Source: an uncultured Treponema sp.
Lineage (GTDB): Bacteria > Spirochaetota > Spirochaetia > Treponematales > Treponemataceae
DNA: 64,000 bases
Assembly (NCBI GenBank): GCA_946411505.1
Contig: CAMKEG010000001.1
Location: 558,001-622,000 of the forward strand
Direction: 5' to 3'
Shown: positions 26,646 to 35,500 of the stretch, piece after piece
Layout of the letters: the number at the start of each line of letters is the position of its first letter
Numbering within the stretch: position 1 is the stretch's first letter
Translations under genes and position numbers: made by a program
The notes under the pieces: generated by a model
The model's database searches: none
The model's input: only the letters and a program-made list of their open reading frames with translations
Told to the model about the DNA's origin: nothing

Positions 26646-27254
26646 TTATTTAATTACTACGGTGACGGTGTGAAAACCTAGGGGCTTTAGCAGGGCGGCG
26701 ATGACTTGCTTTGCGCGCGCGTCGGCGTCGTCCAAAAGGCCGTCGGCAAGGATTTCGTCGGCGGCCTCGCGCTTGGCGGCGTCGATTTGCTCGAATATTT
26801 CCTGCGTTCCGATGCGGGTAAAAAGCCGCTGCTGCTCGTCAAAGACTTCCTGCGACTGGATGTCGTTCCCAAGCAAGACCGTGGGCGGAATTTTCACGAC
26901 GACGCTTTTCGCGTCCGGCGAAACTTCAACTTCGGCGTCGCGGATGTTTTCTATGCCCGCGCGCAAAACGCCCGAATAGCGGACAATGCTAAAGGCCTTG
27001 GAAATGGCGCCCTTCTTTTTTATCGTCAGGATGTCGCTGTAGCGCATTTTGTACAAGACAAGCTCGGCGCATTCGGAAAGCTCGCGCTCCACCGCCGCCC
27101 GCCGATTTTGGACGCGCGCGGCCTGCATTTTTGAAAGGCAAAAGGCCGTCAAGGCGAAGACCGCCGCGGCAATCAACACGATTGTGACAACGCGCAAAAT
27201 CAACTTTGTGGCAAGCTTTGCCGCGAAACTGTTGGAAGACTTTTTTTGGCTCAT
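26646..27254 (-). CDS. DUF4230 membrane-anchored protein
   Basis: A 202-residue protein with a transmembrane helix at about 18-40 (ILRVVTIVLIAAAVFALTAF) followed by an extracytoplasmic region. The pattern CAELVLYKMRYSDILTIKKK, YSGVLRAGIENI and VVVKIPPTVLLG fits DUF4230, a widespread domain of unknown function. The C-terminus is helical and charged. The ATG has no ribosome-binding site; TTGCCA-17-TACAAT ends six bases before it, so a leaderless mRNA is likely. It is the only gene of its unit, upstream of the flagellar operon on the same strand. Confidence 0.75.
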   Translation of the reverse strand: MSQKKSSNSFAAKLATKLILRVVTIVLIAAAVFALTAFCLSKMQAARVQNRRAAVERELSECAELVLYKMRYSDILTIKKKGAISKAFSIVRYSGVLRAGIENIRDAEVEVSPDAKSVVVKIPPTVLLGNDIQSQEVFDEQQRLFTRIGTQEIFEQIDAAKREAADEILADGLLDDADARAKQVIAALLKPLGFHTVTVVIK

Positions 27255-27260
27255 GCAACT

Positions 27261-27289
27261 ATTGTAGCGCGCTTTTAGCGGCTTGGCAA
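27261..27289 (-). promoter_or_regulatory. DUF4230 gene promoter, leaderless type
   Basis: Minus strand: TTGCCA (27289-27284), 17-base spacer, TACAAT (27266-27261), six bases, ATG. Confidence 0.7.
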
Positions 27290-27295
27290 ATAAAA

Positions 27296-27358
27296 AATGC
27301 GGCCTTCCTTGCGGAAAAAGCCGCCCTTACGGCATTTTGGCCGCGGCGTTTTTCCGCA
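27296..27358 (-). terminator. Terminator of BspA-like lipoprotein gene
   Basis: On the minus strand TTGCGGAAAAACGCC pairs imperfectly with GGCGGCTTTTTCCGCAA, followed by GGCCGCATTTTTTATTT. It is a strong hairpin with a T-rich exit, just past the stop codon at 27370. Confidence 0.65.
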
Positions 27359-27369
27359 ACCAAAACGCG

Positions 27370-29379
27370 CTACTTGTACCAACAGCTAGAGCCGTATGTT
27401 GTCTTTAGCGACGTGGCGTTTTGGGCAAAGTCGGTCGCGGAAAAATTAAAGGTCTCTCCGCCCGTCTTTTTCTTCCAATCTTCTACAGTTTCAACGCGCT
27501 TCCAGCCAGTCGGCGCCTTAAACTCAATCGAAGTTAGCGCGGAACAGTAATTAAAAGCCCAATCGCCAATGCTGGTGACGGAAGCCGGAATCACAAGGCT
27601 TTTTAGCGAACGGCAAGACTGAAAAGCACACTGCGCAATGCTTGTAACGGAATTTGGAATCTCAAGGCTTTCCACCTTTAATCCAGAAAGCGCGTAACTT
27701 TCTATTTTTGTAAGTTTTGCGGAAAGCTTTAAGCTTGTCAAATCACAATTTATCAAAGCGCTATTTTCCATAACGGTAACGCTGTCAGGAATCTCAAGGC
27801 TTGTAAAATAGCAGCCTGCGAAGGCGCTCTCTTCTATTTTTTCCACAGTATCGGGAATCGTTACGCCCGTAAGCTTGGAGCGCCTATTAAACGCTTCTTT
27901 TCCGATTACTTTAACCCCGCTTGGAATATCATAGGCGCCGCTTTTTCCTTTAGGATACATAATCAAAGTCTTTTTGTCCTTGCTGAACAAGACTCCGTCC
28001 TCGCTTGAATAAACAGAGTTTCCCCCGGCAACGCTCACGCTTAAAAGGATGTCCGCGTTAAGAGCGTTGGTGCCAATGCTTGTGACAGAAGCGGGAATAG
28101 AGATGCTTTCCAAAACCTGACAACTGTTAAAAGCACGCGCGTCAATGCTTGTAAGCCCTTCAGGAAGAATGATTGCTTGCAACTTGGCGCACTGGCTAAA
28201 AGCCTCTTTAGGCAAAGAAGAAAGTCCTGTCACTCCGCTCATGTCAAGCGTCACCTTGTAAGAGGCTGTGTTTATAGCGTCAAAAATCGCGGCCAAGTCC
28301 GTCTGCTTTATCTGGCCCGACAAGCTTATTGTCGCGTCCCCTGTCATGGCGGCAACATTTTGCTTGAACGTTTCCACATTGTCGCCCAACGGAACGTTCT
28401 TGTAATAATACAAAGAGTTGCCATTCTTAAAAGCGTCCCTGTTTGTCGTTGCGTCGCCAAGGCTGGCGGCGGTTCCGCCGGACCTTGTTTTAAAATTGGC
28501 GGCGGCAGATGTGGAATACCAGCCGCTTGCGTCACTGAAGGCCAGCGACTTTAAGGAAGTGTTTCCATTAAAAATATTGTCGTAAATCGTAACAACAGTA
28601 GCAGGAATCGTCATGCTTTCTATCACTGTCCAGCCAAACGCGTTCTTGCAAATCTCCTGCAAGGAATCCGGCAGGACGACGCTCGTAAGCTTTCCGCAGT
28701 GTTCAAACGCTCTATAGCCGATTGAAAGCACTCCGTCGGGAACTGTGTAGGCGCCGCTCTTTCCTGACGGGCATTTTACCAAAGTCTTTTTGTCCTTGCT
28801 GAACAAGACTCCGTCAACGCTTGAATAGACAAGGTTTCCGTCGGCGACACTTATGGTTAAAAAAAGCCCTCCGGCGTCAAACGAAGATTCTTCAAAAGAG
28901 TTAAAAGACGCCGGAAGCGAAAGGCTTTCCAAGTTTTGGCAGCCTTGAAAGGCGTTGTTTCCAATTCTTGCAAGGCCTTCTGGAAGAGAAAGGCTTTGAA
29001 GCTTTTCGCAGCCATCCAAAGCGCCTTGCGGCAAAGAGTCAAGGCCAGTCACGCCGCTCATGTCAAGTTTTATCTTATATTGCGAGGCGGCCAAGGCGAT
29101 TTTTATCGCGTCAAAGTCTCCGCTTGTAACTTGGCCTGTCAACTTGATTGTGGAGTCTTGGGTCAAGGCGGCGATCACGCTTGCAAAATTTGAAAGGGTC
29201 ACGTCCGCGTTCAGGTTTTGGCCTCCGGGCTGGCCTCCGTTGGGATTTCCGGTTCCGCTAGTTTGGGACGGAATGGGCGCGCCTCCAGAGGCGTTTGAAC
29301 AAGACGCGACGCCGACAAGGAAAGCCGCGCGCAAAAGGGCCGCGCAAAGACGCGGCAATCTTTCCTTAAACTTTTTCAT
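27370..29379 (-). CDS. BspA-like leucine-rich-repeat lipoprotein
   Basis: 669 residues. Lipoprotein signal MKKFKERLPRLCAALLRAAF with lipobox VGVASC, then a Gly/Pro/Ser-rich linker. The rest is Treponema pallidum-type (BspA) leucine-rich repeats: units such as LPEGLARIGNNAFQGCQNLE and IPDTVEKIEESAFAGCYFTS. Two similar halves (about 55-300 and 320-560) share DMSGVTGL, YSSxDGVLFSKDKKTL and GKSGAYxxPxGV blocks, so an internal duplication is evident. BspA proteins are surface adhesins that bind host or bacterial partners. AGGAG lies before the ATG. Its promoter contains a G10 tract within the spacer, which suggests phase-variable expression. Confidence 0.9.
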   Translation of the reverse strand: MKKFKERLPRLCAALLRAAFLVGVASCSNASGGAPIPSQTSGTGNPNGGQPGGQNLNADVTLSNFASVIAALTQDSTIKLTGQVTSGDFDAIKIALAASQYKIKLDMSGVTGLDSLPQGALDGCEKLQSLSLPEGLARIGNNAFQGCQNLESLSLPASFNSFEESSFDAGGLFLTISVADGNLVYSSVDGVLFSKDKKTLVKCPSGKSGAYTVPDGVLSIGYRAFEHCGKLTSVVLPDSLQEICKNAFGWTVIESMTIPATVVTIYDNIFNGNTSLKSLAFSDASGWYSTSAAANFKTRSGGTAASLGDATTNRDAFKNGNSLYYYKNVPLGDNVETFKQNVAAMTGDATISLSGQIKQTDLAAIFDAINTASYKVTLDMSGVTGLSSLPKEAFSQCAKLQAIILPEGLTSIDARAFNSCQVLESISIPASVTSIGTNALNADILLSVSVAGGNSVYSSEDGVLFSKDKKTLIMYPKGKSGAYDIPSGVKVIGKEAFNRRSKLTGVTIPDTVEKIEESAFAGCYFTSLEIPDSVTVMENSALINCDLTSLKLSAKLTKIESYALSGLKVESLEIPNSVTSIAQCAFQSCRSLKSLVIPASVTSIGDWAFNYCSALTSIEFKAPTGWKRVETVEDWKKKTGGETFNFSATDFAQNATSLKTTYGSSCWYK

Positions 29380-29409
29380 AATATTCTCCTAGCTGCAATT
29401 TCTACTATA

Positions 29410-29438
29410 ATTATCCCCCCCCCCATCGCGCATGTCAA
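29410..29438 (-). promoter_or_regulatory. BspA-like gene promoter with G10 in the spacer
   Basis: Minus strand: perfect -35 TTGACA (29438-29433), spacer of exactly 17 bases, -10 GATAAT (29415-29410). The ten G (29424-29415) fill the -10-proximal half of the spacer, the last G being the first base of the -10 box. At the present tract length the spacing is optimal; a change by one or more G would alter promoter strength. Confidence 0.8.
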
Positions 29439-29464
29439 TAGAACGCGCCTGCGCTGGGCAAAAT

Positions 29465-29738
29465 GTAAAGCGTAAGAAATACAAAAAAACGCTCCCGGTC
29501 GGCGCGGCCTTGACGGAACCGCTAGATATCGTCGCTTCTCGCATTTTGCCCCTTGTAACTATTTACGTCTGCCGCTTGCGCGGCAGGGGCAAAATGAGAG
29601 CTTCCGCCAAGAGCCTCGTCTCCCTCGCGCGTTTTTTTATTGCTTGAAATGCCTTGCCCATGCAGGCGTAAAGCGTAAGAAATACAAAAAACGCTCCCGG
29701 CGCGTCGCCTGCGCTCCGTCTCCCTCGCGCGTTTTTTT
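29465..29738 (+). repeat. Tandem ~203-base repeat, second unit shortened
   Basis: The segment beginning GTAAAGCGTAAGAAATAC occurs at 29465 and again at 29668, each followed by CGCTCCCGG. Both units end CGTCTCCCTCGCGCGTTTTT, then ATTGCTTGAA. The second unit lacks about 100 internal bases, which are the stems and apex of the structured element. Confidence 0.75.
29483..29638 (+). repeat. Structured intergenic element, copy A
   Basis: Order: AAACGCTCCCGGTCGGCG, arm GGCCTTGACGGAA, CCGCTAGATATCGTCGCT, arm CATTTTGCCCC, TTGTAACTATTTACG, hairpin CTGCCGC/GCGGCAG, complementary arms GGGGCAAAATG and TTCCGCCAAGAGCC, CTCCCTCGCGCGTTTTTTT. All four stems have counterparts at 52000-52163 and 20094-20248. Confidence 0.7.
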
Positions 29739-29744
29739 AATTGC

Positions 29745-29773
29745 TTGAACTTCCCGCAATTTTGCATTATTCT
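29745..29773 (+). promoter_or_regulatory. Promoter of kinase-like gene, leaderless type
   Basis: TTGAAC (29745-29750), 17-base spacer, TATTCT (29768-29773), six bases, then the ATG at 29780. The -35 overlaps the right end of the tandem repeat. Confidence 0.55.
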
Positions 29774-29779
29774 GTAGGC

Positions 29780-31501
29780 ATGAACATAGCCGCGTCCACC
29801 GAAAAGCAGACAATACTAAATTCGCTTTTGAGCGAAGCCGCGTTTGGAAAAATTCAGTCGGCGATTAACCTTAGCGAAGAAGGCGCTTTGGCCGAATGCG
29901 CCGCCGGGGCCTTCGCGCCGGACGCGCGCTTTTTGTTCAAGCCTTTCCGCTTTGACGGAACCGAGGCGGAAAAAGAAAGCGGCCAGGTTTTGTTCACCGG
30001 AAAGGGTTTTGGAGGCCGGACTCTTTTGGCCATAATTCAAGGGGGCGACAAGGCGCAAAAGGCGCGCGCGACATTCGCCTACTCGGCCTGCGCGGCCCAA
30101 GCGATAAAGGAAGGAATCGCGCTTCCGGCAAACGGAGCGGGCGGCGTTTTATACAAAGAAACAAAAAACGGCGCAAGCCTCTTGTTTTTGCCGCAAAATG
30201 TTTTTGAATTTGCCGCCCACAACGCCGCCCAAGACGACTACACAAAATTGCAGGCCGTTTGGCAGGACAAGAATTTATCCGGAGCGCGCGCCGTGGCCTA
30301 CATACGCGCCGCCTTGCTTTACCAAACGCTTGCAGGCGAGCTTCCCTTCCCGGCGATGAACCTTGAGGAGCGGCAGGCCGACATTTTGGACGCGCGCTAC
30401 CTTCCGCTTAAAAACAAAGTGAACGGAGCCAGCGAAAGGCTAAGCGAACAGCTTTCATACGCGCTTGAATACGGAAGCGCGGCCTTTGAGGCCAAAATGC
30501 AGGAGTCTGGTCTTAGCGCCAAAAACGGCGCGGGCGACAGTTCCGCCAAAATCGAATGGCTTGACAAGGACTTCGCGCTAAAAGACTTGGCCGCGGAATT
30601 GGGCCTTTCCCCTGACGGAAGCGTCGCGGCCGTGGAGCGAAAAAGCGCGGTGAGCCAAAAAGAATTTGAGGACGCGGCCAAAAAGCTTTTGCAAAAAAAA
30701 TCCGTCCGCGCCAAGGCCAGCCGAAGCTTGCGGCGAAACCGCGCGCTTTTCATAACAGGCGTTTTCTTGATTGCGGGAAGCCTCTTTTTTGGCCGCTCCG
30801 TAAGGAACGACAAGCTTAACCGGCCAACTACAATCTCTTTGAGCGCGCGGCAAACTGCCGAAGTCTTTTTTAGCGGCCTTCATTCAATGAACACGATTTT
30901 GATGCAAGCAGCCGGAAAAGGAAAGGACGCGCAAAGAATGATTGAAAGCGCCGCCAACTTGCACGTGGCAAGCAAAATGCGCGACGCCTTTAGCCAAACG
31001 GTCGGAACGGTGACTCCCGAGATTTACGTCTACCGGCCGGACTTGGCTGACAAGTGGATTTACGGAATCACAAATTTCAAGCTTGGAGAAAATTCCGACA
31101 CGCTGACCCAAGCGGACAACAGAAAAAGCGCGCCCACGCCAAAGCAAAAGCCCGTCGCGCTAAAAATAAATGACGGCGAAATGCAGACCTTGGCCGTAAG
31201 CTACTGGCGCGTCCACAACGAAGGGCCTGAAAGCGACATAAGCCTAGAAAAAAGCGCCGGAAGCGTGACGCTGACATTTGCAAAAAAGCGCTGGCTTGTC
31301 ACGGGCTTGGACCTTGACGTTAAGGAAAGCGTCTGCCCCGCCAAGGAATTTTTGGCCGACCGCGAGGCCGCGCTAAAGGAAGCGGACGGCGACGCGATTT
31401 TGGCCGCGCGTTCCCTCAGGCAAAAATACGAATGGATTCCAGACGAGCGGGAAATGGCCGCCGCAAGAATTGAATGTGAGACAAGGATGAAGCAAGAATG
31501 A
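29780..31501 (+). CDS. Degenerate kinase-like membrane protein
   Basis: 573 residues. The segment LSGARAVAYIRAALLYQTLA, then GELPFPAMNLEERQ and YLPLKN, resembles the C-lobe of Hanks-type Ser/Thr kinases, where ALLYxLLTGxLPF is typical. I see no HRD, DFG or clear glycine loop, so it would be a pseudokinase. One transmembrane helix lies near 335-355 (ALFITGVFLIAGSLFFG), and the C-terminal third is probably outside the cytoplasm. I chose ATG 29780, with a promoter ending six bases before it; the upstream frame extension lies inside that promoter. It overlaps hslO by four bases (ATGA), implying translational coupling. Function unknown. Confidence 0.7.
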   Translation: MNIAASTEKQTILNSLLSEAAFGKIQSAINLSEEGALAECAAGAFAPDARFLFKPFRFDGTEAEKESGQVLFTGKGFGGRTLLAIIQGGDKAQKARATFAYSACAAQAIKEGIALPANGAGGVLYKETKNGASLLFLPQNVFEFAAHNAAQDDYTKLQAVWQDKNLSGARAVAYIRAALLYQTLAGELPFPAMNLEERQADILDARYLPLKNKVNGASERLSEQLSYALEYGSAAFEAKMQESGLSAKNGAGDSSAKIEWLDKDFALKDLAAELGLSPDGSVAAVERKSAVSQKEFEDAAKKLLQKKSVRAKASRSLRRNRALFITGVFLIAGSLFFGRSVRNDKLNRPTTISLSARQTAEVFFSGLHSMNTILMQAAGKGKDAQRMIESAANLHVASKMRDAFSQTVGTVTPEIYVYRPDLADKWIYGITNFKLGENSDTLTQADNRKSAPTPKQKPVALKINDGEMQTLAVSYWRVHNEGPESDISLEKSAGSVTLTFAKKRWLVTGLDLDVKESVCPAKEFLADREAALKEADGDAILAARSLRQKYEWIPDEREMAAARIECETRMKQE

Positions 31502-32451
31502 TAAGGCAAGAGATTCAAGACAAAGAATTGTTGGCAAAACTTGAAGGCGTTGAAAAGGACGGCATGACGGTTTTTGTCGCAGCCGACGGAATGTTTCGCG
31601 GCGCCATTTACAACGGAACGCGCATGGTGAACCAAATGCGCGCCCAGCACAACTTGGGCATTTTGGAAACGCTGATTTTGGGCCAGGCGGAACTGTGCGC
31701 GGCGCTGATGATTCAGACGATGAAGGGCCGCGAGCACTTGACCTTTAGGTACGACACCGACGGGCCGGCGGCCGGATTTTCGGTTGAGGCGGACTCAAGC
31801 GGATACGTGCGCGGCTACATTTTTCAGGACAAAATTCCAATTGACCACGAAATAACAAGCTGGGACTTGACCGACTTTTTTGGCGGCGGAATTGTATCGC
31901 TAACCCGCGACATCGAGGGAGCCAAGGCGCCTCAAACAGGAACGACAGAAATAAAGTTCCGCAACATAGCAAAAGACTTGGCCTGGCACTTTGCCAAGTC
32001 CGAGCAGACAAACACGGCCTTTAGCACGGGAATCCAGTTTGACAAGAAGGGCCGCGTCATCGGCGCCGGGGGCCTTTTTATGCAGGCGCTTCCAGGAGCG
32101 GGCGGCGCGAAGGAAGACAACAAGGTTGACGCGGACGCCAAGCGCGACGCGATAATCCAAAACGCCGAGCGCGCCTTTGGAGCCTGCCCTTCCCTTGGCC
32201 AGTGGTTCAGCGAAGGCCAAAAACGCGAGCCGCTGGTCAAAGGCCTTTTTAGGGAGTTTGACCCAAAAATCGTTTTGGAGCGCGACGTGGTCTTTGACTG
32301 TCCCTGCTCCTCGGCCGCTTTCGCCGACTCAATCAAGCACATAGGAAAAGCCGAGCTTGAGGACATTCTTGCCAACGACCCCGACCCGATTGAAGTCAGC
32401 TGCAAAAACTGCGGCTCGATTTATAAAATCCCAAAGAAAATGCTAAAATAA
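31498..32451 (+). CDS. hslO: Redox-regulated chaperone Hsp33
   Basis: A 317-residue Hsp33, a cytosolic holdase activated by oxidation and unfolding. The N-terminal domain carries MTVFVAADGMFRGAIYNGTR; the C-terminal zinc switch has the family pattern CxC (CPC near 268) and CxxC (CKNC near 301). All four zinc-binding Cys are present. It overlaps the kinase-like gene by four bases and shares its leaderless-type promoter. In an anaerobe it fits a response to oxygen or bleach-like stress. Confidence 0.94.
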   Translation: MIRQEIQDKELLAKLEGVEKDGMTVFVAADGMFRGAIYNGTRMVNQMRAQHNLGILETLILGQAELCAALMIQTMKGREHLTFRYDTDGPAAGFSVEADSSGYVRGYIFQDKIPIDHEITSWDLTDFFGGGIVSLTRDIEGAKAPQTGTTEIKFRNIAKDLAWHFAKSEQTNTAFSTGIQFDKKGRVIGAGGLFMQALPGAGGAKEDNKVDADAKRDAIIQNAERAFGACPSLGQWFSEGQKREPLVKGLFREFDPKIVLERDVVFDCPCSSAAFADSIKHIGKAELEDILANDPDPIEVSCKNCGSIYKIPKKMLK

Positions 32452-32480
32452 AAAAGCCCGCTTTTTTTTAAGCGGGCAGT
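32452..32480. terminator. Terminator between hslO and OmpA-like gene
   Basis: Stem GCCCGCTT (32456-32463) pairs with AAGCGGGC (32470-32477) over a six-T loop. On the minus strand the hairpin is followed by TTTTTTATTTT, so it may act in either direction. Confidence 0.75.
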
Positions 32481-32513
32481 TAATTATTGCGGCGCGACAA
32501 TCTTGTCCGCGCC

Positions 32514-32564
32514 ACAAAAGGAACGAGTCAAGGCTTTAAGCGCAAGCGCGCCTTGACCGTTCCT
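32514..32564 (-). terminator. Terminator of OmpA-like gene
   Basis: Minus strand AGGAACG-GTCAAGGC pairs with GCCTTGAC-T-CGTTCCT and is followed by TTTTG. The hairpin begins at the TAG stop codon of the gene. Confidence 0.65.
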
Positions 32565-35500
32565 ATTTATGGAGGATGAACTCGACGCGGCGGTTCTTCC
32601 ACCAGTTGGCCGTGTCGCTAAACTCGGCCACAGGCTGGCTGGCGCCCTTTCCTTCGGAACTAAGGCGGTCGGCCTTGATGCCGTAGTCAACCAAGCGGTC
32701 CTTAACAAAGGCGGCGCGCGCGTTTGAAAGTTTCAGCAAGGTTTCGTCCTCGCCGGCCGCGCCCGTCTTGTTGGCATGGCCCACAACCGTTACCGTGTAA
32801 TCCGGGAACTTCTTCAAAATTTCGGCCACGCGCTTAAGGACGCGGACGTTGTTGGCGGCCTGCGCCTTTGTCACCTGGCTTCCGGCGGCCTCTTCGGCGG
32901 TCTTGAAGTCGGCGTGGTTGCTTCTGAATATAATCGAAGGAACGGCCATTTTCAAAACGTTTCCGTCAGGAATTACCAAGATGTCAACAGGAATCACGCC
33001 GGTCTTCACGCTTGTAAGTCCAAGGCTGTCGGTGACGGTGAAGACGTATGGATAGTCCATCGCAGACTGGACGCGCTCGGCCTTTCCGTCCTTTTCGCGG
33101 CTGGTGTTGCTAAGGCCGTCCCAAACGATTTGCGGAGTGATTTTGTCCGTTCCGCTTGTCTTCCAGAAGGCGCCGGGCTTTTGTGTTTCCACAGGATTGT
33201 TTATGCTGAAAGACCAGCTTACAATCTTTGCTCCGTTGGCCGTTGCGCCCCGCAAGGAGATGTAGCAGTCATCGTCTGTGCCGTCGTTGTCCGGGCTGAA
33301 GAATTCCGGAGCCACGCTTACTGTCAAGGCCGGCGGCGTTACCGAGCAAATGAAGGCGCTTGTCTTGACGTCGACAAGGTTTCCCTTTACATAGTCAATT
33401 TTCAAGCGGCCGGCGAAAGTTCCCTCAAGGTTCTTTCCGTCCTTGTCCTTTCCGTTCCAAACAAAGGCGGCCGGAATTGTCTTGGCGCTGGAGTCGTAGG
33501 CGTAGACAGGAACGTTCTTCGCGTCAACAATCTCAAAGGACCAAGATTCGATTCCTTCGTTGAGGCTAAGCCTGAGCGCGAATTTTTGCTCGGTCAAGCC
33601 GGTCTTGGAGTCGGGGCTGATTCCCGGCAAGGCCGCCGTCACATAGGCGTTTGTCGGGCGGGTGTCAACCACGATGTTGTCAAATTTTTTGCTAAAGTCG
33701 TTTCCGGCCTTGTCGGAGGCCTTTACGACCAACGAATACTTTCCGTCGGGCGCCTTGTTTCCGGTGTCGTCGCTGGAATCCCATTCAAAGCTTGCGGGAA
33801 TTTTTCCGTTCCATTCGTAAGTCTTTACGACGGCGCCCTTGGCGTCAACGATTGTCGCAAGCCATTCGTCCTCGGCGGTTGAATTGGCCGCGGCCACCTT
33901 AAGCGCGTCCTTGCGGCTGTCTCCGTCAGGGCTGAATGTCATGTTGGACAGCTCAAGGTCAACGTTGGGAGCCACAGTGTCTATTTGAACTGGAATCGCG
34001 TCGGCGCGGGCCGTGGAGCCGTTGACCGACTCAATTGAAATCGAAGCCTTGTAGATTCCGTCGTCGCAAAGGATGCCGGCGCTTGACTTTCCGTTCCAAG
34101 TGATTTTTCCGGGAACGTTGCCGCTTCCCTGCAGGGAGAAGACGACGACGCCGCTTGAGTTCTTTATCTCAAAGTTGTAGGACTTCACGGCGCTGGCCTT
34201 AAGCACGCTGGCGTAGGTGACGGTCTTGCGCTTTCCGTTGGGGTTGAAGGCCGCGTCGCTGGCCGCGAGCATGACCTCAGTCTTTGAGGTGTCAAGGCTG
34301 AATTCCTTGGAGGTCTTGACGCTGAACGAGTTTCCGGCCAAGTCGCTCGCGGAAAGCTCGTAGTCGTAGCCGCCGTCCGAGCAAAGGTTTCCGCTTGAAT
34401 CCAAGCCGTTCCAAGAAACAGTCTCGGGCGGGTTGGCGCCGAACTTCCATTCATAAACGGGCTTGTCGCTTCCGGCCTTGAAAATTTTTCCGGTCCAGTC
34501 GCGTATCGGGGCGCCCTCTTTTTTTCCGAAAGACTGCTTGATTGTAAGCGTGTCCTTTACGCCGTCTCCGTCAGGGCTGAAAACGTCGTCGTAAGAGACA
34601 ATCGCGGCGGACGGCGGATTTGTGTCGAACACAAAGGTCGGAGACTTTACCGTCGGCGCCTTGTAGCCGTTCAAGTATTCGGCGTTGACGCGGGCGCAGT
34701 ATTCGCCGTCGGCGATTTGGGCGCCATCCTTGTTCTTTCCGTCAAAAACGATTTGCGCCGGAGGAACGTCGCCCCGGACGCCGGACCAGCTTTTTACGAC
34801 GGCGCCGGCCTTGTCCATTATGTCCACGCTCCAGTTGACGAGCGCGTTTCCGCTGCCCCTTCTGGGCTCCGGAATCACGACGTCAAGCTTGACAGAAGAA
34901 ATCTTTGACTTTGAGGGAACGGAGAAATACCTTGAGCCAGAAACGATGACGTTTGTTTCAGGCTTTTCGGCGGAGAAGATGATGTTTGGGACTTCCGCGC
35001 TGGAAGTGTTTCCGGCCCTGTCCGTGGCGCTGATTGTGTACTTGTAGACTCCGTCAGGAACGATTACGCCCTTGTCGTCGGTGCCGGGCCAGTTGAAAGG
35101 CGTAGGCTCGCAGTTTGTCCAGGCGTAGTTTCGCACGACAGTTCCGTCGGCGGCCTCAATCTTGGCCGTCCACTTGTCTTCCTTTGAGCCTGACTGGCCG
35201 ATGGAAAATTCCGGCTTGTCGCCCTCGCCGAAGATTCTTTGGCCTTCTGGCAAAACCGAAAGCTTTATCGAAGGCGGCGTGTTCTTTACGATGACGGCGC
35301 TCTTCTTTGTGGAATTTTTGTTTTTTCGCTCGTCGGTGGCGGTGATGTAATAGAAGTATTCGCCGTCGGGAGCGGTTTCGCCGTTTTCAAGGGCGCCGTT
35401 CCACACGACGACCGGCGGAACTTCGACCGACTGCTTCTTTGAAAGAATTTGCTTGGCGAAATTTTTTGCGTTGAAGGCCGTGGGCAGGGCCACCTTGTTG

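Larger units (their letters stand above)
29380..29779. other. 400-base divergent intergenic region
   Basis: Holds the BspA-like gene leader and promoter with G10, one full copy of the 155-base structured element, a direct repeat of its left flank with a shortened second copy, and the promoter of the rightward gene. I see no credible coding sequence. Confidence 0.8.
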
